Shown: positions 25,588-35,651, counted from the stretch's first letter. The stretch is DNA of 47,355 bases from Thalassolituus sp. (GCA_006212115.1 PDUK01000017.1:1-47355); one strand, 5' to 3'. The notes: generated by a model from the letters alone, not told the origin. A program made the numbers and translations.

Positions 25588-26832
25588 TTAGAGCAACCAC
25601 TGATCAAACATCTCAACCAGAACAGTCTCGCCGGGATTGACCCTACCCCTGTCCTGCTCAAGTACGATAAAACAGTTCGCCCGACTGACAGAACTCAAAA
25701 TACCTGATCCCTGCTGCCCGGTAGAGCGCACCTGCCATTGCCCGTCTTCATGCAACTCTGCGATACCACGCTGATAGTCTGCGCGCCCCGGTCGTTTGCG
25801 CAAGGTGTCCACAACAATCGCAGGAATGCGTATTCTCGGCGGCAGAGTCTCACCCGACAACGTCCGTATAACCGGCAAACCTACCTGATGTAAGGTAACC
25901 AATGCCGATACCGGATTCCCCGGCAAACCAATAAACAGAGTCTCTCCGATTCGACCGAACGCGAGCGGCTTGCCGGGCTTCATTGCAAGTTTCCACAAAT
26001 CCAGCTGACCGAGTGACTCCACGGCCTCACGGGTAAAATCGGCTTCGCCGACGGACACACCGCCACTGGTGAGAATGATGTCGGCATGGTCCGCTGCATT
26101 TTTCAAAGCATCGGTTATTGCCGGCAAGCTGTCACTGACTGCAGTCAGCAACTGAACCTCAGCGCCAAGGCGCTCGAAAATAGGACGCAACGAAAACGAA
26201 TTACTCTCGTATATTTTGCCCGGCGCCAAAGCTTCTCCGGGAGCAATCAGCTCATCACCCGTCGTCAGAAGACTGACCCGTAACGGCCGGACCACCTCGA
26301 CATCAGGAACACCGATACTCGCCAACAAACCGCAATCGGCAGGCGTCAGACGACGACCTGCGGGTAATACCACGGCGCCCTTCTGAATGTCCTCTCCGGC
26401 GCGCCGGATATTATCACCGGGCTTCAGAGCAGCGAGATCCGTGACTTTTACGCCCGCATCCACTACGTCTGTGTTTTCCTGCATAACCACCAGACGTGCA
26501 CCATCAGGAACAACAGCGCCTGTCATAATCCGTACGCACTCGCCCGCACTCAGAACCCCCTCAAATACCTCTCCCGCCAGCACGGTGCCCCTCTGGCGAA
26601 ACAAGCCAATAGGACGCTCAGGGTCATTTCCCGGATGTACAGCATAACCGTCCATCGCCGAGTTATCTGCAGGAGGGACATTCATAGGGCTGACTACATC
26701 ACTGGCCAACACGCGACCACAGGCATGCCCCAGATCACACACCTGTGTCTCAGTGATAGGAACAACTTGAGAGAGCAGATAACGTATTGCGTCTTCGACA
26801 GGGGTTAGCCCTGGTTGATCACAGCCGGTCAT
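25588..26832 (-). CDS. moeA: Molybdopterin molybdenumtransferase MoeA
   Basis: MoeA inserts molybdate into adenylylated molybdopterin to make the molybdenum cofactor. The 414-residue protein has the conserved PPADNSAMDGYAV segment, IMTGAVVPDGA, SGGVSVGEADF (active-site loop) and AFGRIGETLFIGLPGNPVSA. The C-terminal domain ends VLVEMFDQWLL. The ATG at 26832 has AGGAA 10 bases upstream; a TTG at 26841 is the alternative. No other moa/mob gene adjoins it. It converges on fdxA, with only 8 bp between stop codons. Confidence 0.96.
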   Translation of the reverse strand: MTGCDQPGLTPVEDAIRYLLSQVVPITETQVCDLGHACGRVLASDVVSPMNVPPADNSAMDGYAVHPGNDPERPIGLFRQRGTVLAGEVFEGVLSAGECVRIMTGAVVPDGARLVVMQENTDVVDAGVKVTDLAALKPGDNIRRAGEDIQKGAVVLPAGRRLTPADCGLLASIGVPDVEVVRPLRVSLLTTGDELIAPGEALAPGKIYESNSFSLRPIFERLGAEVQLLTAVSDSLPAITDALKNAADHADIILTSGGVSVGEADFTREAVESLGQLDLWKLAMKPGKPLAFGRIGETLFIGLPGNPVSALVTLHQVGLPVIRTLSGETLPPRIRIPAIVVDTLRKRPGRADYQRGIAELHEDGQWQVRSTGQQGSGILSSVSRANCFIVLEQDRGRVNPGETVLVEMFDQWLL

Positions 26833-26864
26833 AGTGTTCAATTCCTATGCAGTAGTTGAGAATG

Positions 26865-27527
26865 TCAGCCATTCACCACGGTGGTCTGAAGCGAAATCCA
26901 GTCTTCCAGAGACAGCTCCAGCTTATCGCCAGCAACCAGTGGGCCGACTCCCGGCGGCGTACCCGTCATGATGACATCGCCCGGATTGAGACGAAAAGTC
27001 TCCGACATATGGGCGATTAGTGGAATGACCGTATTGAGCATGTCCCGGGTATTCCCTGTCTGCTGAAGCACACCATTACGGACAATCGAAAAGCTCAAAT
27101 TTTGCCAGTCAGAGACACGATCAACCGACACAAACTCACTGATCGGGCAGGCATGATCAAACGCTTTGGCCCGATCCCAGGGAAGACGCTTTTCCTTTAA
27201 GCCGGTTTGCACATCTCGCAGAGTCAGATCCAACCCCAGACCAACACCTGCGATGGCTGCAGATACCTCGTCTGCGGAGGCGCGAGTCAGTGTTTCACCA
27301 ATCAGCACGGCCACCTCTAACTCATGATGAACCTCGCCGAGGCCTTCGGGAATACGTACGGGCGAGCGTACGTCGCAGACTGCATCGGACGGTTTTAAAA
27401 ATAGAACAGGTTGATCAGGAACGGGGTTATTCAATTCGGCAGCGTGTGCTGCGTAGTTTCGACCAATACAAACGACTTTGCCTACGGCATGACCATAGCG
27501 CTGGCCTTCCAGAATGGGAGTAAACAT
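26865..27527 (-). CDS. Fumarylacetoacetate hydrolase family protein (YcgM-like)
   Basis: The 220-residue, single-domain member of the FAA-hydrolase fold has the family signature GKVVCIGRNYAAHAAELNNP, the metal-binding HHELEVAVLIG, and TGTPPGVGPLVAGD. Members of this size cleave acylpyruvates or act as oxaloacetate tautomerase/decarboxylase; which applies here cannot be told. The ATG at 27527 begins the conserved part (MFTPILEGQRY); the frame is open 10 codons up. It lies 32 bp upstream of moeA in the same direction and may be cotranscribed with it. Confidence 0.92.
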   Translation of the reverse strand: MFTPILEGQRYGHAVGKVVCIGRNYAAHAAELNNPVPDQPVLFLKPSDAVCDVRSPVRIPEGLGEVHHELEVAVLIGETLTRASADEVSAAIAGVGLGLDLTLRDVQTGLKEKRLPWDRAKAFDHACPISEFVSVDRVSDWQNLSFSIVRNGVLQQTGNTRDMLNTVIPLIAHMSETFRLNPGDVIMTGTPPGVGPLVAGDKLELSLEDWISLQTTVVNG

Positions 27528-27545
27528 AGAGAGATTCTGCAACCA

Positions 27546-27574
27546 ACAAAACCCCAATCATATCACGTTGGGGT
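27546..27574 (-). terminator. Intrinsic terminator-like hairpin after the PilZ gene
   Basis: On the minus strand ACCCCAA and TTGGGGT (27574-27568 and 27557-27551) make a 7-bp stem with a 10-base loop, followed by TTTTGTT. It lies about 70 bp after the PilZ stop and only about 24 bp before the FAA-hydrolase start. It could be the PilZ terminator or an attenuator within the next gene's leader. Confidence 0.6.
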
Positions 27575-27642
27575 CTGCGTCGCGGAGTGGCTGAGCCTGA
27601 GTTTAGGTTGCGGGCTCGCTATTCAGAGCAGGGGCTGACTGT

Positions 27643-28011
27643 TCAGGACTTTCCACCCGGAAAAGAAATAAGCTCGGCGAGCTCGCGGTTCACTTGAGAC
27701 GGAACTTCGAGGTTACTTTCGAGTACACCGCGCAGCACTTCCTGACTCTCAAAGTCCATGGAGTCGCATGCGCAACCAACCACATCATCATCGATATGAA
27801 CCAGAGATGAATCCATATCAATCACCCCACCGGATTCCAGTGTCAAAGTGATCTTCAGGGACTGCTCAAGCTGCCAACTGACATTCTCAGGGATGACCAG
27901 CAGAATGCCACGCATACTGATATCGAGACAGAAGGTCTCGAGTTTCTGTGTACCGTCGTCCACCTGTACTCGCTGAAACAGGTGAACGCGTTTCGCTTGT
28001 CGTTGTTCCAT
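27643..28011 (-). CDS. PilZ-domain c-di-GMP-binding protein
   Basis: The 122-residue single-domain protein has both halves of the PilZ c-di-GMP site: RxxxR (RQAKR) near the N-terminus and DxSxxG (DISMRG) about 25 residues later, followed by the six-stranded barrel. Stand-alone PilZ proteins pass c-di-GMP signals to motility, polysaccharide or adhesion machinery; the partner is unknown. The ATG at 28011 has AGGA 8 bases upstream; the in-frame ATG at 28017 is only 2 bases from it, so it is less likely. A GGDEF-EAL gene is 1.9 kb away. Confidence 0.9.
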   Translation of the reverse strand: MEQRQAKRVHLFQRVQVDDGTQKLETFCLDISMRGILLVIPENVSWQLEQSLKITLTLESGGVIDMDSSLVHIDDDVVGCACDSMDFESQEVLRGVLESNLEVPSQVNRELAELISFPGGKS

Positions 28012-28097
28012 CTTCATAATCCTGAACGGGATACAACAGGTTTAGCCTGTTCTGCGCGAATCGCAAGGCAGAACAGGATATTTATCCCGTCAAGCCG

Positions 28098-29759
28098 TTA
28101 CGCTAAGCGCTTGTATTTCATGCGTTTTGGTTGCGCATCATTACCCAGGCGTTTCTTGCGATCTTCTTCGTACTCGGTGTAGTTACCATCGAAGAAGGTC
28201 ACTTTGGAATCCCCCTCGTACGCGAGAATGTGGGTAGCAATCCGATCAAGGAACCAACGGTCGTGGGACACCACCATCACAGTACCCGGGAAAGCATCAA
28301 TGGCTTCTTCAAGCGCTCGTAGGGTTTCGACATCGAGATCGTTTGACGGTTCATCCAGCAGCAGCACATTTGCCCCCTGCTTCAGCGTGTAAGCCAGTTG
28401 CAGACGACCGCGCTCACCACCCGACAACTCACCTACCCGCTTCTGCTGATCACCACCTTTAAAGTTGAAGCGACCAATGTAAGCTCGGCTTGGGTATTCT
28501 TTGCCGTTGATATCAAGCATGTCGAGACCATCAGAGATGGACTCCCAAACTGTTTTACTGTCATCCAGCTCTTCCCGCAACTGCTCAACAAAAGCCAGCT
28601 TGACGGTTTCGCCAATGACCACTTCTCCAGAATCAGGCTGTTCTGAACCAGCAATCATACGGAACAGGGTCGACTTACCCGCACCATTACCACCCACGAT
28701 GCCAACGATCGCTCCCGCAGGGACGCTGAAATCGAGATTATCGATCAGAACACGATCACCAAATGACTTAGTCACATTGTGGAACTCAATAACTTTGTCG
28801 CCCAGACGCGGACCCGGTGGAATATAAATTTCGTTTGTTTCGTTCCGGGTCTGGAATTCGCGTGAGTTCATTTCTTCGAAGCGTGCCAGACGGGCTTTGC
28901 TCTTCGCCTGACGACCCTTAGCACCTTTACGTACCCACTCGAGCTCATGCTTAATGGCTTTCGTGTGTGCTTCTTCTTCTTTCTTCTCCTGCTCTAAGCG
29001 CTTCTCTTTCGCTTCCAGCCAGGTCGTGTAATTACCTTGATAAGGGATACCGTGACCACGGTCCAGTTCAAGAATCCACTCAGCACAGTTATCAAGGAAG
29101 TAACGATCGTGGGTAATCGCCACAACGGTGCCGGGATATTCTTCCAGGAACTTCTCAAGCCAGGCTACTGATTCAGCATCAAGGTGGTTGGTTGGCTCGT
29201 CCAGCAACAACATATCAGGCTTCGACATCAACAAACGGCACAGGGCAACACGACGACGTTCACCTCCGGAGAGCTTAGTCACGTCGGCGTCCCACGGCGG
29301 TAAACGCAGTGCATCTGCAGCGATTTCCATCTGACGATCCACATCGTGGCCATCGGAAGCCTCGATGATGGCTTCGAGCTTCCCTTGTTTCTTTGCCAGC
29401 TCGTCGAAGTCAGCATCCGGTTCGGCATAAGCAGCATAAACCTGCTCAAGTTCGGCTTTCGCATTCATCAGCTCGCTCAAGCCATCTTCGACGTTGCCAC
29501 GAACATCCTTAGCTGGGTCCAGCTCAGGTTCCTGCGGCAGATATCCGATATTGAGATCAGGCTGCGGGCGCGCCTCACCAATAATGTCGGTATCGATGCC
29601 TGCCATAATCTTCAGCAGGGTCGACTTACCCGCACCATTGAGGCCGAGTACGCCAATTTTGGCACCAGGAAAAAAAGACAATGAGATATCGCGGAGAATC
29701 TGACGTTTGGGCGGGACAATTTTACCCAAGCGGTTCATGGTGAATACGTATTGCGCCAT
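28098..29759 (-). CDS. ettA: Energy-dependent translational throttle ATPase EttA
   Basis: EttA is an ABC-F ATPase that binds the ribosomal E site and gates the first elongation step according to ATP/ADP. The 553 residues hold two ABC domains: Walker A GLNGAGKST at 39-47 with LSGGERRRVAL, and a second Walker A GGNGAGKST at about 355 with LSGGERGRLQLA. The charged P-site tRNA-interaction linker lies between (KEKRLEQEKKEEEAHTKAIK). The C-terminus RLGNDAQPKRMKYKRLA and start MAQYVFTMNRLGKIVPPKR are EttA-specific. It has no membrane domain, so it is not a transporter. The GGDEF-EAL gene is divergent, 153 bp away. Confidence 0.97.
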   Translation of the reverse strand: MAQYVFTMNRLGKIVPPKRQILRDISLSFFPGAKIGVLGLNGAGKSTLLKIMAGIDTDIIGEARPQPDLNIGYLPQEPELDPAKDVRGNVEDGLSELMNAKAELEQVYAAYAEPDADFDELAKKQGKLEAIIEASDGHDVDRQMEIAADALRLPPWDADVTKLSGGERRRVALCRLLMSKPDMLLLDEPTNHLDAESVAWLEKFLEEYPGTVVAITHDRYFLDNCAEWILELDRGHGIPYQGNYTTWLEAKEKRLEQEKKEEEAHTKAIKHELEWVRKGAKGRQAKSKARLARFEEMNSREFQTRNETNEIYIPPGPRLGDKVIEFHNVTKSFGDRVLIDNLDFSVPAGAIVGIVGGNGAGKSTLFRMIAGSEQPDSGEVVIGETVKLAFVEQLREELDDSKTVWESISDGLDMLDINGKEYPSRAYIGRFNFKGGDQQKRVGELSGGERGRLQLAYTLKQGANVLLLDEPSNDLDVETLRALEEAIDAFPGTVMVVSHDRWFLDRIATHILAYEGDSKVTFFDGNYTEYEEDRKKRLGNDAQPKRMKYKRLA

Positions 29760-29912
29760 CTGCCTAAGCCTCTGAAATGATTTCGCGCAACGCTACTGAA
29801 AACACGCCTGAAAGGCAAATAAAGGACAACCGGGCCGAAGTTTGGTTGAGAAGATGACCGACTATGACTAAGGTTACTAATCATATCCAGTCGTTAACGG
29901 ACAATACGTTTC

Positions 29913-32900
29913 ATGCTCCCGCATCACGGAGCCGCAGAGGCCAGCAGTCAACACCCCACTCATTCGGGACGTGCGAACACTTTTCTATTCGCACTCAGTT
30001 TTCTATTTCTTACGGTTGTCCTCAGTTTCCAGAGCTGGCAGCAATGGCAGAATGCGCAATACGTTTATCGTACGGATGTTGAACGTTCGGTTGGCCATTA
30101 CATCGGCCAGTCCGAGCTCATCATCAAAGCAGGACTGCACGCCAATAAAATTTTCACCCGCAGTTACGGTGACCAACTAAGTCGCTACGCGCTGCAACCG
30201 GACACCGTCGACCACGCAGAACTGTGGGGACACGTCAGTGCCGCCATCTTCAATACCACCGGCTTCTTCGTCGCCGATGCGAAAGGCAACGTACTTAATC
30301 ACTACGGTCCTCTACTCAGCCCGTCGGAGTTGCGCCACATTACTGAAGAACTCCAGTCTCAAGGGCTAGACAATGCCATTTTTTCTCTCCGTTATGGCCA
30401 TCAGGGCGGCTACTACGTTGGCACACAATTCAGTGCTGATGATAAGACTTTCATCCTGATATCGCGGCGAGCCTACAGTCATCTGTCGGAGATTATTTAC
30501 GGCGGCAATTTCAATGGGTTTGAGATGGTCCTGTTCGATCGACGCACCGATACTATATCGATCCGTGAGCAGTACTACTCGGACACAGCCAGCCCAGCTC
30601 TGCTGAGCGACACAGAAAGAAACTCGGTACTGTATCGTCAGACGATGCCGCTCTCTCCATGGGACGTGCTAGTGCTGCCAGTTGACGGGTACTGGCGCGA
30701 ACAATTCATCGAGAGCATACGCATCCCCCTGACGTTTTTAATCGTCTTTGCCATTTTGTTGGTGATCCTGTGGCGGTACCTGAATCAACAGGGTCGCACG
30801 GTACGAGCACTGCAAAAAGTCACCCTGAATACAGAACGACGCGCAGACCGCGTACTCAGGGCCATCGATGAAGCATTCATCTCCACAGACCCTGCAGGCA
30901 ATATCGATTATCTGAATCCGAAAGCACTGGCATTGCTGGGAAAACAAGACCCGGAGCCAGTTCTGGGCTCCGCATTGAGTGAGCTTTGGCCAGACCAGAG
31001 TGCACTGTGGAACCGCGGCATCGACGCCGATACGGTTGAAAATCTCCCCACGGCCGAACGGATACTGCACACGAGTCGCGGCGGGCAGGCCGCGGTGCTA
31101 GAGCAAAAGCTGCAGACCCTGTACGACAACAAGCGCGTCACTGGCTATGTATGGCTGCTGCGGGATATCACCGAGTCAGAGCAGGCAAAGGCGGCGCTGG
31201 AGCACAGCCGAGCCCGCTACAAAGCCCTGTTCGAAGAGGCGGGGATCGCTCACTGCCTGCTCGACCTTGAGGACTACCAAGGTACAACAGAATCCCTGAA
31301 GTTCCTGAGCGTCAACGAGGCCACTCTGCAGCTTGGTGATTTCGATACGTTCGAGGCCATGGCAAGTCATTATCAGAAGCACCCAGACGCACTGGCACCA
31401 CTACTCAAGGCGCTTTCAACCAGTAAATCTCTGCGGCTGCAGCAGAACGAATGTGAAATCACCCTACCTAACCGCAGCGGTGTCCACAAAGAAATCTGGG
31501 CGAGCATCAGCTTCCGCGCCAATTCGAACAGCCAGGTGCTGCTGACCATGCTCGACATCACCGAGCGCAAACGTGCTACCGAGCAGATTCGTGAACGTGA
31601 AGCCTTCTGGATGCACGTAATGGAGGCCATGCCGGATGTGGTGTACGTACTCGACGTTAATGACCGGTTGGAACAACGGACTATATTCACGAACCGCCAT
31701 GTCGCCAAAATACTCGGCTATCCGGATACCCGCGAGTTCAACGAACGTAGTTGGATCGACTACGCCGTAGAAGACGACCTGGTTCGCTGCCGCGAAGGTC
31801 TGCGACGGGTACGCAATTCAACCGACGGTAAAACCATAGAGACCACCGCCCGCTTTAAAAACTATGCGGGTGAAATCCGGGTACTGAAATTCCGCGATAC
31901 ACCTTTCACCTACGATGCTGACGGAAAAGTCGAACGCTACATCGGAACGGGCCGCGATGTGACGGCAGACATTGAGAAGCAAGAGCAGATCGTCGAAAGC
32001 GAACGTCGCTATCGATTACTCGCAGAAAACATGAACGACATTGTCTGGGCAACCGACGCCAGCCTGAATTTCAATTTTGTCAGTACATCTGTGCAACGTC
32101 TGCTGGGGTATCTGCCTGAAGAGCTGATCAATGGTGGTGTCGCTCGTATCTTTTCCCGCCCGGATCTGAAGCGACTGTATCGTGCGCTGCAGCACCAGAT
32201 CCAGATGGCGCTTGCGAGCCCTGACAATGCGCGCCGACGCAGTACCATTATCCGTGAAGACTTTTACGCCACCGCCAGCAACGGCTCGCAGGTGCTACTT
32301 GAATTACAAGCCAGCCTGCTCTGGAACGATAAGGGTGAAGTACAGGGTCTGCTCGGTATCTGCCGCGACGTAACAGAATCGCGCAGTATCGAACAGGAAT
32401 TGCAGCTAGCCGCAGAAGTGTTTGAAAACAGCAACGAAGCGATTCTGATCACTGATCAGAAGCTGCGCATTGCCAATACCAACCGGGCCTTCCAACACAT
32501 CACTGGGTATTCCGCAGAAGACGTCACCGGAAAATCGCCTGACTTCCTGATTTCGTCTGAGCATTACGACGAAGACCTGATCGAGAAAATTGGTGAACGT
32601 CTGATGGTCGACGGCTACTGGCAGGGCGAAATATCTTATCGCCGCCGACAGGGCGACCTGCGCACAGGCTGGGCGGGCGTCAGTGCAATTCGCGACCAGA
32701 ATCGCGAGGTCCAGAGTCTGATTATTATTATGTCGGACATCACGGAGCGCAAAGCAAGCGAAGAACGTATTCATAAGCTCGCCTACTACGATCCCCTGAC
32801 CGCTCTGCCCAACCGTAGCCAGATGCACGAAACGCTTGATGAAATGCTGAAGCGTGCGCGTCGCGACGGCCTCTGGGTGGTTCTTCTTTTCATCGATCTT

Positions 32901-34076
32901 GATCGCTTCAAACCCATCAATGACTCCATGGGCCACCCCGCCGGTGACGAAGTACTCAAACAAGTCGCCGGACGCCTCAGAAACTGCGTCAAACAGCGCG
33001 ACCTGGTGTGTCGTATGGGCGGCGATGAATTCACCATTGCCATCGCTGACCAGACCAGCCACACAGCGGCAGAAGACACCGCGATCATTGTCGCTGAGCG
33101 TATTCTCGAATCGCTGCATCAGTCCTTCAGCCTCAATCAGCGCGAAGTTTTCATCAGTGCCAGCGTCGGTATCTCCATCTTCCCGAATGACGGCAGCAGC
33201 GTTATCGAGCTGCTCAAGAACGCCGATATGGCCATGTATCACGCCAAAGACATGGGTCGTGACAACATGCAGTTCTTTACCTCATCAATGAACCGCAAAG
33301 CGGTGCAATTACTGGAGCTTGAGAATGACCTGCGTCATGCCTTGGCACGCAATGAAATGCAGCTCTACTTCCAGCCTCAATACCGCGCGGCTGATGAAGA
33401 AGCCGTCGGCGTAGAAGTACTGCTGCGCTGGGTGCACCCCTCTCGTGGGATGATCTCGCCCGGCGTGTTTATCCCAATTATCGAAGACACCGGCCTGATC
33501 GTGCCAATCGGGCAATGGGTACTGGAAGAAGCATGTCGCTGTTTTGTCCGCTGGCAAACGGAAGAGCAGCTCTCACTGGAACGCATCGCCGTAAACGTGT
33601 CGGCCCGTCAGTTCCGCTCTGAAGACTTTATCGACGTCGTCAAAGACATCATCTTCCGTACAGGAATCCGACCAGAGCAGCTGGAACTGGAACTGACCGA
33701 GAGCATCCTGATGGAAGACGTACAGTTGGCTATGGAAACCCTGCAAGGGCTGCGAGCCATGGGCGTGAAGACTGCGATTGACGATTTCGGTACTGGCTAC
33801 TCATCGCTCAATTACCTGAAGCAGTTCCCGGTCGACACCCTCAAAATTGACCGCAGTTTTATCCAGAACCTGCCTGAAAACGCAGACGATGCCCAGATTT
33901 CACGCACCATCATCGCCATGGGCCACAACCTTGGGATGGGAATTATCGCCGAAGGGGTCGAAACCGCAGAACAACTGACCTTCCTGCAAATGGCAAAATG
34001 TGAAGAAGTTCAGGGCTTCTACTTCAGTAAGCCGGTTGATGAAACGACGTTAATTGAAGCGCTTGGAAAGTCATAA
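29913..34076 (+). CDS. Membrane-bound multi-PAS GGDEF-EAL protein
   Basis: The 1387-residue protein both carries diguanylate cyclase and c-di-GMP phosphodiesterase domains. Order: TM helix about 24-42; periplasmic Cache-like sensor about 45-268; TM helix about 270-288; five PAS domains starting near 307, 428, 560, 693 and 830; GGDEF about 955-1115 with intact GGDEF at 1036; EAL about 1136-1380. The inhibitory site is KxxD (KQRD) instead of RxxD. The EAL motif reads EVLLRW, but the glutamate, NVSARQF, ELTES, DDFGTGYSS and EGVE motifs are all present, so phosphodiesterase activity is plausible. Which activity dominates cannot be read. The ATG has only a weak ribosome site. It may set c-di-GMP for the PilZ protein nearby. 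Confidence 0.95.
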   Translation: MLPHHGAAEASSQHPTHSGRANTFLFALSFLFLTVVLSFQSWQQWQNAQYVYRTDVERSVGHYIGQSELIIKAGLHANKIFTRSYGDQLSRYALQPDTVDHAELWGHVSAAIFNTTGFFVADAKGNVLNHYGPLLSPSELRHITEELQSQGLDNAIFSLRYGHQGGYYVGTQFSADDKTFILISRRAYSHLSEIIYGGNFNGFEMVLFDRRTDTISIREQYYSDTASPALLSDTERNSVLYRQTMPLSPWDVLVLPVDGYWREQFIESIRIPLTFLIVFAILLVILWRYLNQQGRTVRALQKVTLNTERRADRVLRAIDEAFISTDPAGNIDYLNPKALALLGKQDPEPVLGSALSELWPDQSALWNRGIDADTVENLPTAERILHTSRGGQAAVLEQKLQTLYDNKRVTGYVWLLRDITESEQAKAALEHSRARYKALFEEAGIAHCLLDLEDYQGTTESLKFLSVNEATLQLGDFDTFEAMASHYQKHPDALAPLLKALSTSKSLRLQQNECEITLPNRSGVHKEIWASISFRANSNSQVLLTMLDITERKRATEQIREREAFWMHVMEAMPDVVYVLDVNDRLEQRTIFTNRHVAKILGYPDTREFNERSWIDYAVEDDLVRCREGLRRVRNSTDGKTIETTARFKNYAGEIRVLKFRDTPFTYDADGKVERYIGTGRDVTADIEKQEQIVESERRYRLLAENMNDIVWATDASLNFNFVSTSVQRLLGYLPEELINGGVARIFSRPDLKRLYRALQHQIQMALASPDNARRRSTIIREDFYATASNGSQVLLELQASLLWNDKGEVQGLLGICRDVTESRSIEQELQLAAEVFENSNEAILITDQKLRIANTNRAFQHITGYSAEDVTGKSPDFLISSEHYDEDLIEKIGERLMVDGYWQGEISYRRRQGDLRTGWAGVSAIRDQNREVQSLIIIMSDITERKASEERIHKLAYYDPLTALPNRSQMHETLDEMLKRARRDGLWVVLLFIDLDRFKPINDSMGHPAGDEVLKQVAGRLRNCVKQRDLVCRMGGDEFTIAIADQTSHTAAEDTAIIVAERILESLHQSFSLNQREVFISASVGISIFPNDGSSVIELLKNADMAMYHAKDMGRDNMQFFTSSMNRKAVQLLELENDLRHALARNEMQLYFQPQYRAADEEAVGVEVLLRWVHPSRGMISPGVFIPIIEDTGLIVPIGQWVLEEACRCFVRWQTEEQLSLERIAVNVSARQFRSEDFIDVVKDIIFRTGIRPEQLELELTESILMEDVQLAMETLQGLRAMGVKTAIDDFGTGYSSLNYLKQFPVDTLKIDRSFIQNLPENADDAQISRTIIAMGHNLGMGIIAEGVETAEQLTFLQMAKCEEVQGFYFSKPVDETTLIEALGKS

Positions 34077-34264
34077 GCCGGGAGTTAAATGGCGCATTAA
34101 GTCCATTCTCGAGACGCAATTAGTCGGTTAGTCATAACAGGCATGTTGTTAATCCGGTCATCTACCGATCAGATATCCCCCCTTCCCAAGTGCGGCGCGC
34201 TGAAGTTTGCGGTAGAATGTGCGCCTCATAAATTTTCTTGTTTATCCTACTTGAGGAAGCCCTG

Positions 34265-35527
34265 ATGTTTAGCCGTGATATGAACATAGCGGATTTCGAC
34301 CCAGAACTGTGGTCAGCAATGCAGGCTGAGGATGCTCGTCAGGAGCACCACATCGAACTGATCGCCTCTGAAAACTACACCAGCCCACGCGTGATGGAAG
34401 CTCAGGGCTCACAGCTCACCAACAAGTACGCCGAAGGCTATCCGGGCAAGCGTTACTACGGTGGCTGCGAACACGTTGACGTGATCGAGCAACTGGCTAT
34501 CGACCGTGCTAAAGAACTGTTTGGTGCTGGCTATGCGAACGTGCAGCCACACTCTGGTTCTCAGGCAAACGCAGCGGTTTACTTTTCCCTGTGTCAGCCG
34601 GGCGACACCATCCTGGGTATGAGCCTGGCACACGGTGGTCACCTGACTCACGGTGCAGCTGTATCTTTCTCTGGTCGTATCTACAAAGCCGTACAGTACG
34701 GTCTGAACCCAGAAACAGGTGAAATCGACTACGCAGAAGTTGAGCGTCTTGCGGTTGAGAACAAGCCGAAAATGATCGTTGCTGGCTTCTCTGCATACTC
34801 ACGCGTCGTCGACTGGAAGAAATTCCGTGAGATTGCAGACAAAGTAGGTGCATACCTGTTTGTCGATATGGCTCACATTGCAGGTCTGGTTGCGGCGGGT
34901 GTTTACCCATCACCAGTTGGTATCGCCGACGTTGTAACAACCACTACGCACAAAACTCTGCGCGGTCCACGCGGTGGTCTGATCCTCGCTAATGACGACG
35001 AAGAGCTGAACAAGAAGCTTAACTTCGCTGTATTCCCTGAGTCACAGGGCGGCCCTCTGATGCACGTAATTGCAGCAAAAGCGGTCTGCTTCAAAGAAGC
35101 AATGGGTCAGGATTACAAAGACTACCAGGCGCAGGTCGTGAAGAACGCCCAGGCAATGGCGAACACCTTCATCGAACGCGGCATTAATGTTGTTTCTGGT
35201 GGAACTGACGACCACCTGTTCCTCGTCGATCTGATCGGCAAAGAGTACACAGGTAAAGATGCAGACGCAGCTCTGGGTCGTGCAAACATCACCGTCAACA
35301 AGAACTCCGTACCAAATGACCCGCGCTCACCATTTGTGACGTCAGGTCTGCGTATCGGTAGCCCAGCCATCACGAGCCGCGGCTTCAAAGAAGCTCAGGC
35401 AACTCAGCTTGCTGGCTGGATCTGCGACATTCTTGATGGTCTTGAGAAAGGCGAATCGGAAGGCGTAGAAGCTGAAGTAAAAGCGAAAGTTGTGGCACTG
35501 TGCGAACAGTTCCCAGTGTACAAATAA
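34265..35527 (+). CDS. glyA: Serine hydroxymethyltransferase
   Basis: This PLP enzyme interconverts serine and glycine with tetrahydrofolate, supplying one-carbon units. The 420 residues are full length. The PLP lysine is in [13 protein letters not shown] (about K229), and the substrate region [33 protein letters not shown] is near the N-terminus. GAGGAAG lies 6 bases before the ATG at 34265; the frame is open nine codons upstream without a ribosome site. A TAGAAT -10 is at 34213-34218, with no good -35. A strong terminator follows. Confidence 0.98.
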   Translation: MFSRDMNIADFDPELWSAMQAEDARQEHHIELIASENYTSPRVMEAQGSQLTNKYAEGYPGKRYYGGCEHVDVIEQLAIDRAKELFGAGYANVQPHSGSQANAAVYFSLCQPGDTILGMSLAHGGHLTHGAAVSFSGRIYKAVQYGLNPETGEIDYAEVERLAVENKPKMIVAGFSAYSRVVDWKKFREIADKVGAYLFVDMAHIAGLVAAGVYPSPVGIADVVTTTTHKTLRGPRGGLILANDDEELNKKLNFAVFPESQGGPLMHVIAAKAVCFKEAMGQDYKDYQAQVVKNAQAMANTFIERGINVVSGGTDDHLFLVDLIGKEYTGKDADAALGRANITVNKNSVPNDPRSPFVTSGLRIGSPAITSRGFKEAQATQLAGWICDILDGLEKGESEGVEAEVKAKVVALCEQFPVYK

Positions 35528-35553
35528 GTACACGTCCAATCGCACCCCAAAAG

Positions 35554-35576
35554 AGCCGGCTGACGCCGGCTTTTTT
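35554..35576 (+). terminator. Intrinsic terminator of glyA
   Basis: AGCCGGC and GCCGGCT form a 7-bp GC-rich stem with a TGAC loop, followed directly by a run of T. It begins 27 bp after the glyA stop. Confidence 0.92.
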
Positions 35577-35651
35577 GTGTCCGCTCGAACGTCATACTGG
35601 TGTCACAAAGGCGTCATAAGATTATCATTTTCATCTATGGAGGCTTATTCA

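Noticed and set aside
27580..27640. tRNA-like stretch (GCGGAGTGGCTGAG resembles a D arm)
   Set aside because: No anticodon stem-loop, no T-loop GTTCRA and no acceptor pairing could be found.
32406..33242. 278-codon minus-strand frame inside the GGDEF-EAL gene
   Set aside because: It is antisense to the conserved PAS/GGDEF region and shows no domain of its own.
34077..34264. Glycine riboswitch or PurR box before glyA
   Set aside because: No tandem glycine aptamer; the TTTGCGG near 34206 is only a partial match to a PurR half-site.
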